Positions 20,111 through 30,926 are shown, numbered from the stretch's first letter. The stretch is DNA of 64,000 bases from Agarophyton chilense (GCA_030374765.1 JARGXX010000068.1:3658001-3722000); one strand, 5' to 3'. Program-made: numbers and translations. Notes: generated from the sequence alone by a model not told the origin.

Positions 20111-20617
20111 CTTTTCGAGGAATGCAACCCTCATAAAGAAACAGCACAGTGTGCGAGCTGGTGCCAAGCTCACTCGCTCCAAACCAAACTACACCACACG
20201 TGCTTTATAGGTACCGCTGAAGGTATTCATGCGTCCGTGCTATGCAGCTCAACCCTCCATCCGGGCGCCGGCTGCACTGAATTGAATTGGAGTGCTGCAC
20301 TAAAATGACCTCCTTCTTCTCTCTTCCATAGCTTGTACTAAATCTCTTCTCAGATATTGGAATCCAACCGCGGCTGTGATATAGAATTCCCGTAAACGAA
20401 TCATATCCAAATCTGTCTCTCCGTTTTCATCCATCTCTAGCTCTGTACATCGCCTCTGTTATTCTCTTTTAGTGCTACTTTGCTCTGCTCTTGCACAACA
20501 AGTCATAAAATTCTGTAACAAGGTCTACAGAAGGTCCATCTTGACTGGGTTTCTCTTGAAAAGACCCTTCCTATTTCTTTTTAACCAGCATATTGTGAAG
20601 TATCATGCAAGTCCTGC
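20111..20617. other. Intergenic, no feature recognised
   Basis: The first part may be the unrecognisable tail of the metE pseudogene. Pyrimidine-rich sequence follows (20300-20480). No coding sequence recognised. Confidence 0.4.
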
Positions 20618-20833
20618 TTACGACAAGAACCTCTCATTTTTCCAGAAGTAGAATTCTTTTCTCAGTACCTGGAAACAGGCCTGTATTATACCAAGCGCTC
20701 CATAAATGTCTTTTTTTAGACGCTCTTGAGACTTCAAATAGTATAGTTTTTTGTCGTTTTCCGGCTTATGGATAGGTCTGACAATTATTGTCCATCGAGA
20801 GTAGATGAAGTCCACTAAAAGTATGAAATTCAT
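20618..20833 (-). pseudogene. Harbinger-like transposase fragment (PF04827 type)
   Basis: A 70-residue minus-strand stretch reads FILLVDFIYSRWTIIVRPI, then SQERLKKDIYGALGIIQACF and QVLRKEFYFW. This matches the C-terminal part of the Harbinger-derived plant transposon protein family (family: YYLVDGIYPxWxxFVKTI; QExxRKDVERAFGVLQARFxIV). It includes the third catalytic acidic position of the family, here replaced by Tyr-Gly in DIYGALG. It is an isolated fragment; no N-terminal part was found to the right. Confidence 0.6.
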
Positions 20834-23002
20834 CTTTCCTTTCCCTAGCGATGAAGTTTGAAATTAAAAGGAAGTTGAATATCATATGTACGATTGAAAA
20901 TAGTCACAAACAAAGTTGTATATTTCAGAAACGTTTTTTCGTTGTTTTTCTAACATCTTCCGGCAAATCAGTGCCAAAAATATAGATCATGAATATATTG
21001 TGCCTTTGAATCTATCGTGGAAATCTTTTTTTCCTTCGAAATGTGATATTGCTCTTTCACGGCACTTGGGCAGGTCTTCCACTCAATTGTGCTTCTGTCT
21101 TCAAAACCAATTCATCTTCTAAATCCATGCACCACGTAACCTTCAGCAATCTTAAGTTGTTCTTTCTTGTTCGAACGACGATTAAAAAAGGCCTCTATTT
21201 ATAATGACAGAATCGCATGACAAAAATTGCGAAAGTAGTATCAAATTGAGTCTGTAGTTAATCTCAACCCACCAGAACCATCAACAAACGATCTCGCAGT
21301 TTCTAAAATTCTTTAGCATACCAAAAATTTTATTTTGGATGGAATTAAATTCTTACATGCCACGTCGTGATGCTTAGAACATATTGAAAGACATTTTTTA
21401 GTCAGATCAAAGTGACGTTTGTATAAAATACTTCCAGGGACTGGATAACGGCGACGAAAAAGTTGCAAAGGATAGGGCGAATAACTGTCTAAATAGTCAT
21501 TTATATAGCTGTATTAGTCTCTAGAAGTGTTTATTGTTTTCACTTTTCGTCCGACGTGTTTTGTTCTGTTTGTTTTGTAAAGTTTTGTTCCGAAAAAGAT
21601 ATCTCCAGCTGCGGATGAAAAATAAAGTCTGAAAGGTTCATGGCTTGAGGAAAATAAACGATAGGAATAGTGTGAAAATGTTTATCTGAAGAACTGGATA
21701 GTATGTTTTGTTTTTTATAAATAATCACCTCTGGAATTATTGGACAAGAATGAGTATGACTGCTTAATTCGTACTCGGAGCTATGCATTAAGCATTTGAC
21801 CAATAAAGATGCTCAAACATGAGCGTGCTATGTGGTGGCCTATTTGTTCTTTTCAGCGCTATTTTTTAGGGCACTGCTAATCTTGGTCTAAATAAGATGA
21901 AAATTTTTTAATGCCTGCAAAACCTATGAACAGATGTTGGACCTTTTGAAACAGAACTATCTCCAAAAAAATTCAAACAGTTTCCTTGGTCGTAAAGACT
22001 GCTAGCTAGATCATATCTATTGGACAACTGGCCTGAAATGAGGTCAAACTGAAATTTTTCGTGCTGATTTTTCGGCATTTTGACCAGATTGTTTTCCTGT
22101 TTTGACCTCCATGCAATAAAGACTCCGTTTAGTCTTTTTAAATAAATATCTTCCTGAAGCTTTTTCTACCTGAAAGAAAAAAAACCTAAATAATATATAT
22201 AATATACTTAACTGATTAACAGGCTAATTACTATATTCACATATAAAACCTTTTTTCTCGGCAAACACAGTGGTTGCACTTTTAAAAATCATTTCGGAGC
22301 TGTGTATGAAACAGAACTACCTCTAAAAAAAGTCAATCTCGAACAGTGGCGTCGGTCGTATAGACACTAGTAGCCCCTCTAGCTAGTAGAGATGCTTTTA
22401 GAAATATACGAAGAGTACTCGTCCGGCTTTCTTGCGGGATGCTCATGAATTCAGTAAACTGTACAGGTTCACTCATTCAGACCAGGGCTTACTTTCTTCA
22501 AACCAGCTGAATTGAAAGCGCTTCGCTGCGCATGATGGGCCAACGAAAGGGCGCCACTTAAGCTCAATTTCCACTCACAGCCGCTCACAGCCAATCTTCC
22601 TCGTCATGAAAAGCCGACAAAACGAGAAAGTACTGCTTCTCAAACTAATCATGATGCCCGATATTCCCAATTCGGGTTGTTTCCATTCAAACACGAACTT
22701 ATTCGCTAGTCAGTACCGCTGAATTTCTTTCGTAAAGTAACATGCCTTCAAACGAACAGTTTCCAAAAGTTCGTGCTTGACTACCCTAACTTGCCAAATA
22801 CGTCCATTTAATATATAAGCTTTACTTGTACGGTACTAAATTGCCTTCTGTTCCGGTTGACATCTGTATATTTTGCTACGCAACTTTGTGTTCTATTTGA
22901 GACTTCTCCAGGTATTTTCCGAAAGAGTTTTCCATCGCCTCCCCTACCCTTTTCACGGCCGTCTGGGATAACAGTCCCCCTCATTTAACCAAAGCCTTCA
23001 AC
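20834..23002. other. AT-rich repeat-like region
   Basis: About 2.2 kb with no recognisable gene. It contains an imperfect direct repeat (about 21940-22000 and 22307-22365, both starting GAAACAGAACTA) and AT-runs such as AATATATATAATATA at 22190-22205. It is probably decayed mobile DNA. Confidence 0.45.
21940..22365. repeat. Imperfect direct repeat pair
   Basis: Two segments, 21940-22000 and 22307-22365, share GAAACAGAACTAxCTCxAAAAAAA, a GAACAGT/AAACAGT run, and GGTCGTAxAGAC, with about 300 bp between them. They may be the ends of a small degraded element. Confidence 0.4.
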
Positions 23003-23010
23003 ATATATAG
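23003..23010 (+). promoter_or_regulatory. TATA-like box of the 23050 gene
   Basis: ATATATAG lies 40 bp before the ATG at 23050, a spacing allowing a very short 5' leader. The start codon context AAACCATGG is a good eukaryotic initiation context. Confidence 0.4.
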
Positions 23011-23049
23011 TGCGTTTGCTTTCAATCGCATTCTTCCTACAAACAAACC

Positions 23050-23505
23050 ATGGGTGATTTTATTGGTTCCTATGTCACTATCGATGATGAAGACGTACTT
23101 TCCAGTCAGCTTGCCCTATTGCGAGCCGAATTGCCTGTATCTATTATGCAAATGGATCAGTTGCATGATGACAATGAGTGCATGCGTCGCCTGCAGGCGG
23201 TGGACGCTTTGGGATCACTTGCTCCCATGCAGAATGATACCAGCGCGTTCAGAGATGAGGAAATAGATTTTGGGGACATCGGGGTGGAACCAATGAGTCT
23301 GTTTGCTCCAAAGTCTTTTGGCAATCATACTGAGGATAAATTGTTCAGTGTCGATCTTAACTCAACCAAGAAAGCGATTGAACGAATGGAAGTTAAGATA
23401 GAGGATAAGGCACTCGTTGCGGAAGATCGGAAGAAAACAACTTTGAAGACCTCCATTATGAAGTTCTTGTGGCGGAAAAAGAATGATGGCAAGACCAATA
23501 AATAA
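23050..23505 (+). CDS. Hypothetical acidic protein (151 aa)
   Basis: An intronless 151-residue frame with a strong start context (AAACCATGG). The N-terminal two thirds are acidic and Met/Leu-rich (TIDDEDVLSSQLALLRAE; EEIDFGDIGVEPMSLFAP); the C-terminal third is basic (KKTTLKTSIMKFLWRKKND). No motif, signal peptide or membrane helix is visible and I do not recognise the family. The charge split could suit a small regulatory or scaffold protein, but no function can be assigned. A TATA-like box precedes it. It shares the island with MAU2-like and RecQ genes. Confidence 0.5.
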   Translation: MGDFIGSYVTIDDEDVLSSQLALLRAELPVSIMQMDQLHDDNECMRRLQAVDALGSLAPMQNDTSAFRDEEIDFGDIGVEPMSLFAPKSFGNHTEDKLFSVDLNSTKKAIERMEVKIEDKALVAEDRKKTTLKTSIMKFLWRKKNDGKTNK

Positions 23506-24875
23506 AAAGTAGCAAGAAGACAAGTCGGTATCGCGGGGATATCGATGCAGGAGAGTTTTTCTCGGGAGATAAATTGTTTGCATCAATATCAATCTTTTTT
23601 CGTAATCTTGAGTTGCAAGTGTCCGCAAACATGATTGCCTTGCCCAGGGTGATGTCTGAATCTATTTGGAAACATGATGTACTTCGTGGTCATGTAGATT
23701 GGATAGGGTCTTTCCCTAATCATTTCCAGATACTGAGATGCTATTCGTAGTCGTCAAGGAACAATATGAATCCAGTGTTCACAGTTGTACCGAAGCCGAA
23801 AACATCAATCAACACGCATTGTAAAAAGGTATATCGCTAACCCCTCAAATCATTACATCAAGACAACTATGTACTGGTGCACTGCTTTCCCAAAGACTAG
23901 ACCTTTACCATGTTTGCTGTACGCATAAGAATCGCTAATTTTCGTTGGATTGAAATTTTGTTATGGCGGGAAAGGCTTTTAGTGCGCTCCGTACTGGTTT
24001 GTGCAGGTTTCTAGCAGTGGAGTCTTGCCTCTCTGGTTATAACTCTTGCTATCATCGTATTTAGCTTGTACTCAGAGAACTTAAAATCAAACGATGCACC
24101 AAGATCGAACAACTTGACAGCGTAGTATCAAATTCTATGAACTCGGAGCCTTACGAATTCCACATGAGATTTCGAGAGGGTGGTTTCAAATATCTCAGCC
24201 TTGCCGAGGCATCGCCCTTTTTGATGAGCTTAAGCCTATGATCATTTACCATGTGAAACATAATCATCATCATCATCATTCGGTGGGCTGAGGCGCTTGA
24301 TGTTCCTGTGGGGACTCTTTGTATATACCGGAATATGATATCAGCTCCGTACCGATCGGTTGGCGACAAATGCGAGTAAACTGAAAAGCATATCCCAAGC
24401 AAATCGTGAACTGTATGGACTGTATCAGAAAAGTTGACAGCTGAGGAATGCTACACGTCCTGGGGCGGTAATGCGAATCTCTCGACAGGCTCTCGCCCTA
24501 CGTGACCACCCCCTACGGAATCGAAATCAGCTCTTCAGTCTTGTTTCAATGTGTCATGATACTGATGTCGTGTCAAGTTCAAGGGATTTCTTGCGCCATT
24601 GTCTAGTGTGACAAAGATCTTTCGCTATTAGCTTGCAAATATATGTGTGATAAATGACTCTTAAACTATTGTCGTTTTTGGGATCCCGGATTTTTGAAAT
24701 CTGTCAAACTTTTACCCGAAAATTCCATCTACAATGTGTAGATCACATGAAACAAGGTCCTGCTGTCTCTGCTGCACATCTTAAACGTCTCCATCCATGC
24801 TGCAAGTAGATATTCAATCTTACAGGCAGCGCATTCAACTTTACGGTTTGGCCATTCCTTCACATTTCCTGTGAA
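23506..24875. other. Intergenic region upstream of MAU2-like gene
   Basis: About 1.4 kb with no recognisable coding sequence. A short (CAT)n microsatellite lies at about 24262-24279. Upstream sequence of the MAU2-like gene is included. Confidence 0.45.
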
Positions 24876-26840
24876 ATGCCTCCTACTGGAGGTGTGTCTC
24901 TTGTGGTCCTTCGACTTGTGCAGCTGGGAAAGGCCCTCACAAAACAGAGTTTATTGAAGAAAGCGGCCTTGGTGTTCCTTGCAGCTGCAGCTGCATCCAA
25001 AACAAGCTCTGAAATGCAAGCATTTTGTTTGTATCAGTCGGCGCTGCAATACTATCACTATAGTGAACGCTCTCGGAGCTCAAGAGACACGGAAGGATTG
25101 AGCCGGGCGCTACCAATCCTACGCAAGTGTAACCTTTTGGTACGAAACCACCCAGCCTCCTTCGATAAACGAATGCAGATTACAGCTCTTTTCGAGCGTG
25201 TATACACTTCAAGCGGCGACCACTCCTCCGCTGCAAAGGCAATCACTTCGGGCCTGGAAACAATCGCTCGCTGTCAAGAAGATTATTCCACTCTCATGAA
25301 GTGGTGGGCATACTTTCGCAGCCGAGCGATTCAGAATGCCTTGGCTGGAAAGACTTCAATACAGCCCGCCTCAATAATCGCCGTGGAAACCGCTGAACAG
25401 TGTATTAAAAGCAAAGATAGAGTTTCGGCGGCCGGATTTTATCTCTCGCAATGTCAGGTCGCATTGGCGAATACGTCCCCTAGAGTGATTATAACCCCCG
25501 AGTTTGAGCGTGTGCGGAGCTGCCTGCAGAAACTAAGACCGATATCACCCGCTCAACTCTCAGACATTACTATGATGACCATCTGCCTGTGTGTATTAGA
25601 GGCCTTTTCATGTTTTCGAGTTGGAAATGTTTCAGAAGTTAGATCAAATGTAATAGGTCGTTTGCAAGAGGCTTACGCAAAAGCAAGAGCCTTGAAATCA
25701 ACCGAAACAGTTAAAGCCAATTGGAAATGGTTAAGTATGGATGTCATTTCGGCGCTCGCCTTCTACATTTTGGGTGTGGTCCGTCGGAGTGAAAACGGCG
25801 AAAACGTGCAACCAAAGAATCATCCAACTCGAATGGTATTGATCGCATTAACCAAAGTAGGAATATCTCCAAAAATGCTTCATGAACTGAAGCCGTCGGA
25901 TCTGATTCTTGAAGGGCTTTCCGAAGCAGCTACTGTCTCATTTTATGTTGCACTATTTGAAGGAGGAGCTCGGTCTTATCTGTCTGAAGGTGATCTGCGA
26001 GAAGCCGGCGTGTTTGTCTCAGCTGCCGCAAGGTTCATCTTTTTGGACCCCCTTTCTCGCAAGCTTATCTCACGAGTAGAAAGAGGTGAAAACATTGATT
26101 TGTCCCCTGTCTTATCTACTCACCTACCTCACGGAGAGCTACTCCAACGGAACGCTGTGTTCTTGTTGATGTCAGAATATCACAGTCTCCGAGCCAGTTT
26201 ATCTGGCGCTCGCGTCGCCACGAGGTTTTTGCAAGCAGTTAAATTGTTTCCCGCGAGACTTCAATCGGAAAAAGGAACCGAGTGCATCACTGATTCCTGG
26301 CAACTAGCCGTTTCCCATCTCTCTCTTCTTGTTGGAGCAGAGAGGACAAAAAGTCCCTTTCATAATGAGATTGTCAATCAAGGTGCACAAGGCGTGTGCG
26401 ACGAAGAAATAAATCGATCAGATTTCGTAAGTGAACAAGTGGTTGCAATGGCATTATTCACTGTAGGGGTGTATCATCTCCGGAAGCCTGCGATCATTGA
26501 AGCGCAACGAGCTCTCAGTGCTGCCATAGATATTCTGAAGAATAAGAAGGCTCTCAATAAACAGGCTGTGGCAAATGCGCTGGCGGTGTATAGCGGAGTC
26601 GGAATGCTGCATCTGTCGATCACCACGAAGGATTGCAATATGACCCAAGAAGCAGTGAGTTTAGCACAAAATATAAACGATCCAATTACCATGGTGCGCA
26701 CATGTCGTCAAAGAAGGAAGCTCGTCCATCGTCTTGGTCTTGGAGTCGCTGAGAAGCAGAAGACAGAAACTCTCCTCACGGAGGCTATGGCAATATCAGA
26801 GGCAAAGCGAAAGCAAGCTAGAGCTCATATACTAGGGTAG
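24876..26840 (+). CDS. MAU2: Probable cohesin loader subunit MAU2/SCC4 (TPR protein)
   Basis: A 654-residue intronless, almost wholly helical protein with TPR-like helix pairs throughout, near the usual MAU2 length (about 610-620). MAU2/SCC4 partners NIPBL/SCC2 to load cohesin on chromosomes in the nucleus. The C-terminal 170 residues follow the MAU2 pattern: VAMALFTVGVYHLRKPAIIE (family: RAAAFYVRGLFSFFQGRYNE), EAQRALSAAIDIL, LNKQAVANALAVYSGVGML (family: LNRLTACSLVLLGHIF), then AVSLAQNINDPITMV (family: AMQLASKIPDMSVQ). The N-terminal half is too diverged to match by eye. Other TPR proteins (such as APC5) are the alternative. The gene is convergent with RecQ. Confidence 0.55.
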   Translation: MPPTGGVSLVVLRLVQLGKALTKQSLLKKAALVFLAAAAASKTSSEMQAFCLYQSALQYYHYSERSRSSRDTEGLSRALPILRKCNLLVRNHPASFDKRMQITALFERVYTSSGDHSSAAKAITSGLETIARCQEDYSTLMKWWAYFRSRAIQNALAGKTSIQPASIIAVETAEQCIKSKDRVSAAGFYLSQCQVALANTSPRVIITPEFERVRSCLQKLRPISPAQLSDITMMTICLCVLEAFSCFRVGNVSEVRSNVIGRLQEAYAKARALKSTETVKANWKWLSMDVISALAFYILGVVRRSENGENVQPKNHPTRMVLIALTKVGISPKMLHELKPSDLILEGLSEAATVSFYVALFEGGARSYLSEGDLREAGVFVSAAARFIFLDPLSRKLISRVERGENIDLSPVLSTHLPHGELLQRNAVFLLMSEYHSLRASLSGARVATRFLQAVKLFPARLQSEKGTECITDSWQLAVSHLSLLVGAERTKSPFHNEIVNQGAQGVCDEEINRSDFVSEQVVAMALFTVGVYHLRKPAIIEAQRALSAAIDILKNKKALNKQAVANALAVYSGVGMLHLSITTKDCNMTQEAVSLAQNINDPITMVRTCRQRRKLVHRLGLGVAEKQKTETLLTEAMAISEAKRKQARAHILG

Positions 26841-27150
26841 GCAGTTGGCTGTGATACCATTCCAATACCTGACAAACCATGCTTATCTTTAAAAGAATCC
26901 ATAGTGTAGCTTATGAAACTTGGGACCCGGGATCCCTGCATGACATGATGGCCAAGTTGGAAACCTTGAGAAAACCACGATGCTACAGCTCCAAACTGGG
27001 ATTTTATTTTAGGAGTAGAATCATATGTGACCATTTCTCATCCAAATAGACTACATACTTTTCGATTTTTTCACTCTTTCTTGGGAGGGGTGACCCTAAC
27101 GAGAAAACATTGTAGTTGAATTGTCGAAGATTCCAAATTCTTACAGGTGA
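26841..27150. other. Convergent intergenic spacer
   Basis: 310 bp between the stop codons of the MAU2-like and RecQ genes. It must hold both transcript ends; no clear polyadenylation hexamer or repeat stands out. Confidence 0.4.
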
Positions 27151-29283
27151 TTAATCGTATTCAATCTTGCATTCCTTTTCGGCCTCCTTGAGAAGTACAT
27201 TGAAGTCATGATCAGACATAGAGCCAAATGTTCTAAGTTTTCGAAAACGTCTAGAAATCACTGGTGATGTGATACCGGCAGCGAAGCGAGCCATGAGCAG
27301 AGGGTTATCTTTCGGGAGATCCTCTAACTGAATAAGGGCCCATCGAGCTTTGTCTATCTCCTTGGCTACTCTACAACGAACTTGGTCCCAAATTTTAGAT
27401 GCGGGAACGCCATCGTTGAGACAGAATTCGCAATGGCCACATTTCTTGGTGCTAACTTGGTCCCCAAGATGGGTCGCAAGGCGCCAGGTTTGGCATTCAT
27501 TTGCGCTGAAAAACTTCAGAACTTCATGGAGTCGACCGATTTGACGTTCTTGCGTTTTGACAAGTTTGTTGTACAAAACATCTGCCACAGCCATCAGATC
27601 TTCAGGGATCCTCTTCACGATTGCGCGATGTCTCAGCTTTCTCGGTTTCGCTTCCAAAACGTATCCATCGATAACCATATCATCACAAAATCTGGACACT
27701 TGGCCATATTCAAGGTCCATTTCCGCAGCTACTTGAGCTATATCGACCGTAATAAACGCCTTTTTAACAGCCGAAATCGCTATGATTTTGCCTGCTGGGC
27801 TACTCTGAGGCGGCCAGCGCCTTTGATTCTGAGGGTACATCCTAAGATCAACAAAAGAGAAGAACGGTGTGCTTTCCTCAATTGCTTCCTCGGATATATC
27901 TAGGTGAGCCAATATCTGTCCCAAACAGTTGTCTCGAATGTCATGATTGAAGCACAAGTCAAAAGTAGAATACTCAATACGACCCCCAACTTTTGCATCC
28001 CGGAATAACTCTCGTACCAGGTTTTGCACCGCGCACTTAGATGGAGTCGCGCCCAGAATGAATCCCTCCAATATTGGTACATCATTAATGCAAACTAAGG
28101 CCTCGCAAGTACTAGGCATGCCGTCACGGCCAGCCCTCCCGATCTCTTGGACGTAACCCTCTAATGTGCTTGGCATATTGAAATGATAGACATACCGTAT
28201 GCTCGAATGATCCATGCCCATTCCAAATGCTATTGTGGCAACTACGAGACCATCTTTTTTGTTTTCCATAAATTCGTCTTGAACCTTTTTCCTATCTTCT
28301 TGTTTCATGCCAGCATGGTAAGAAGTAGCTTGATAGAAACCACGCTCCCTCAACATTCCGGCTACTTTCGTGGACGTTGCTTGAAGTGTGACATAGACTA
28401 TGGTTGGCCCCTTCTCCCTCTCATTAAGGCGACTAACTAGCGTTTCCAATCGAGATTGCATCATATCATCGAGACTTGCAGTCATACGGGGAGATTCTAC
28501 ATCAGTCATTCTAATTGTGAGATTTGGTCTGACAGATGGCGTTCTTACCAAAGCCGTGGGATACGGAATATCTAATGCAGCAGAAATGTCCTTGCAAACT
28601 TTCGGAGTTGCAGTGGCAGTTAAAGCAAGGCGTCGTTGGCAATTTAGACGATCAGCCCAACGCGAGAGTCGCAAGTAATCAGGTCTGAACGAATGTCCCC
28701 ACTCCGATATACAATGGGCTTCATCGACAGCAAAAAGAGCGACTCGCACAGTGTTCAGGAGCTGAATGAACCTGGTATTCTTAAAACGTTCAGGACTGAC
28801 GAACAAAAGCCGAATTTCTCCTTCCCGCACACGTTTAAATACATCCCTTGTCTCAGCTGCTGACAAACTAGAATCCAAGCAAGCTGCAGCAAAGCCTTTT
28901 CTCAACAATGAATCCGTTTGGTCTTTCATTAATGCCATCAGGGGAGATACAACTAATGTCACACCTTCCTCAAACAGAAAACTCGGAAGTTGATAACAGA
29001 GAGACTTTCCAGCTCCTGTGGGAAAAACGGCCAAACTTCGTCCCGCTTTTGCCGGTGGTATCCCCGGCTTGGCATTATCGGGCGTGCGCAAAATTAATTC
29101 TATAACATCTCGCTGTCCACTCCGAAAAGAATCAAAACCAAATCGCTCGCGAAGAATCTTTTCTGCTTTAGCAAATGTCGGGTACGTTGGAGCTTGCATT
29201 TGGAATGGTGCCCAACGGAACGACGAACAGCGAGAGATTTGTGTAGAGTGGCGAAGAAGAAAAGAAAGAGCCGGAAGCCGCAT
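27151..29283 (-). CDS. RecQ-family DNA helicase, possibly organellar
   Basis: A 710-residue intronless ATP-dependent 3'-5' DNA helicase that unwinds recombination and replication intermediates. Motif 0 region FGFDSFRSGQRDVI (48-61), Walker A PTGAGKS (88-94), DEAHC (187-191), the RecQ aromatic-rich loop region ISEWGHSFRPDYL (192-204), TATATP (222-227), VATIAFGMGMDH (348-359) and motif VI QEIGRAGRDG (379-388) are all intact. A zinc-binding CGHCEFC lies in the RecQ C-terminal region, with winged-helix sequence around it. No HRDC domain or long N-terminal domain is seen. The first 35 residues (MRLPALSFLLRHSTQISRCS) are Arg/Ser-rich without acids, like a mitochondrial or plastid presequence; the next in-frame Met (29) would give a form without it. 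Confidence 0.92.
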   Translation of the reverse strand: MRLPALSFLLRHSTQISRCSSFRWAPFQMQAPTYPTFAKAEKILRERFGFDSFRSGQRDVIELILRTPDNAKPGIPPAKAGRSLAVFPTGAGKSLCYQLPSFLFEEGVTLVVSPLMALMKDQTDSLLRKGFAAACLDSSLSAAETRDVFKRVREGEIRLLFVSPERFKNTRFIQLLNTVRVALFAVDEAHCISEWGHSFRPDYLRLSRWADRLNCQRRLALTATATPKVCKDISAALDIPYPTALVRTPSVRPNLTIRMTDVESPRMTASLDDMMQSRLETLVSRLNEREKGPTIVYVTLQATSTKVAGMLRERGFYQATSYHAGMKQEDRKKVQDEFMENKKDGLVVATIAFGMGMDHSSIRYVYHFNMPSTLEGYVQEIGRAGRDGMPSTCEALVCINDVPILEGFILGATPSKCAVQNLVRELFRDAKVGGRIEYSTFDLCFNHDIRDNCLGQILAHLDISEEAIEESTPFFSFVDLRMYPQNQRRWPPQSSPAGKIIAISAVKKAFITVDIAQVAAEMDLEYGQVSRFCDDMVIDGYVLEAKPRKLRHRAIVKRIPEDLMAVADVLYNKLVKTQERQIGRLHEVLKFFSANECQTWRLATHLGDQVSTKKCGHCEFCLNDGVPASKIWDQVRCRVAKEIDKARWALIQLEDLPKDNPLLMARFAAGITSPVISRRFRKLRTFGSMSDHDFNVLLKEAEKECKIEYD

Positions 29284-29584
29284 AAAAAAACGTCATACAT
29301 AAAGACGGGCTGTTTCGAGCAAGCAACAACCCTTTCTTGTTGAGTATATCTTACCTCCCGTTATGAAGATACAAAGGGCAATTATGAAACACTGCTAAGC
29401 GCTGTGGATCAAGCGCAAAAGTCTCACCATGTGGGTAAACTGACTTTTCCACAAGCGACGCGGATGGTGTGGGGCTCATTGTGAATATACATGGCGTATC
29501 GCATGTACAAAATATAATGAATCTGAACCAATAAAAAATGAGAGACCCAACTCGAAGTGGCCGCTTTGTCCCGAGGAAAAGAAG
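29284..29584. other. RecQ upstream region
   Basis: 300 bp between the RecQ start and a MITE. It must contain the RecQ promoter; no TATA box or coding sequence recognised. Confidence 0.4.
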
Positions 29585-30080
29585 TCTACACTGCACTAGT
29601 TACACGCCCGGAGGATTGGCCTCACCTGAGGCCAGCTTGGCCTTATGAGGCCAAATTTTCTCTTAAAAAGTAACTGAAATTCATTCAAGATATGAATTTT
29701 CAAATTTAGAACAGAAAGGAAGAAAACAAAAATAAAAACCATGCATCTTTATCGTTGAGCAAAAGCCTCGAGAATCTAGTCAAACAGAGCTTTAATCTTC
29801 TTCAAAAAGATATACGTTTGGTGTAGCAAACATAAGTAGTCGCAAAAAAAACCAAATACTTTTGGACTCAAAATATCCAAAAAGCATGTCAAAAAAAAAA
29901 TCTTTCAATCATCTAGACATGCATATTTCAAATCTTGAGGCCATCAAAAGAAGAGTGTTTGGAAATATGTTACAGTTATGCAGAGCTTTTAAATTGCATT
30001 TATTGCATAATTACAATACAAAGAAATAAAAATGGCCTCATATGAGGCCAACGGTCGTATGAAAACTAGATAGCACTGAT
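29585..30080. mobile_element. MITE with palindromic termini
   Basis: An AT-rich, non-coding segment of about 495 bp with related inverted ends. The left end has TCTACACTGCACTAGTT, then TTGGCCTCACCTGAGGCCA (29616-29634) and TTGGCCTTATGAGGCCAA (29637-29654). The right end, inverted, has CAGTGCTATCTAGTTTT, ATACGACCG, then the perfect palindrome GGCCTCATATGAGGCC (30034-30049). No protein is encoded, so it depends on an unknown transposase. A single matching terminus occurs at 8887-8950. No clear target duplication was resolved. Confidence 0.6.
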
Positions 30081-30374
30081 TTTTGAACCATACAAAACGC
30101 ACTTCCGTTCTTGGGCTTTTACGGTGCACTTCAAAGTTATATCACCACCTTCATTTTCGCGTTCCTCATTTGCCTAGCACTAGTAAAATGAAATAGCCCA
30201 CCGTACATATAAAATATCGAATGAAGGTAACAATTTCTTTTAGAATAAATCTCTATTTCTGATAGTATACAAGAACGTTTTTTCTGTTTCTAAAACTAAA
30301 GGAACAAAACCAGTACACTTCTTTGCGCCAAACCATAAAACCAAACTGTTTCAAACCATTATAAACTACTTAAT
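30081..30374. other. AT-rich spacer
   Basis: No gene recognised between the MITE and the repeat at 30375. Confidence 0.4.
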
Positions 30375-30465
30375 TGAGGGAACTACCTCTCTGATTTTGC
30401 TTCGTGTTCGTCGTCGTCGTTAGTGCTATCTACGTTTGTGTTTACTGAAGTTCTGTTTGACTCAT
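30375..30465. repeat. Dispersed repeat shared with 12640-12730
   Basis: Direct-orientation partner of 12640-12730 with GGAACTACCT, a TCGTCGTCGTCGTT run, GTGCTATCTACG and TTCTGTTTG in the same order. Homology stops just after TTCTGTTTG. Confidence 0.65.
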
Positions 30466-30504
30466 CGACAATTCCGTGCAGCAAATGTTCTTCGTTTTAT
30501 TAGA

Positions 30505-30690
30505 GAGTGCGCGTCAACCTTCGGTCGGAAATGTTCGGATGAATTTCTGTGACAAAAACGGCGGCTAGTATCCCGCGACATCCAGAATAAATCAGAAACA
30601 CATCCGTTGGGGACGGATTCTTACATATATTTGTACATACTTTGTATGCGTTCTAATCCGCTGGAACCGAAAACATACAAAGTATGCACG
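30505..30690 (+). repeat. Dispersed repeat, inverted copy of 2883-3060
   Basis: Partner of the repeat before ERG2, here in the opposite orientation; see that entry for shared motifs. It lies about 250 bp before the Harbinger transposase start, so it might be part of that transposon's 5' untranslated end or an unrelated repeat. Confidence 0.65.
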
Positions 30691-30926
30691 AAAATCTCCA
30701 GATTGACGAATCTGTCCAATAAAACACACGTCGCCAGCTGCTGGCAGTTGTACTGCTGGACCATTCGAGCTGCAGTGCCCGTCGGCGGTGGCTGTGTGTC
30801 GGGACGGCTCATAGCGGCTCTATGTTTTTCTTGAATTTGGGGCTACAGGGTGCGCTGTTCACCTCTAATATATTTAGTGGGATATCTTTCCCAAGAAGCG
30901 GAAGATCTTTTTCCTCCATTTCTTAT

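Noticed and set aside
24262-24279. CRISPR-like or structured repeat
   Set aside because: It is only a short (CAT)n microsatellite; no spaced repeats of CRISPR type exist in the window.
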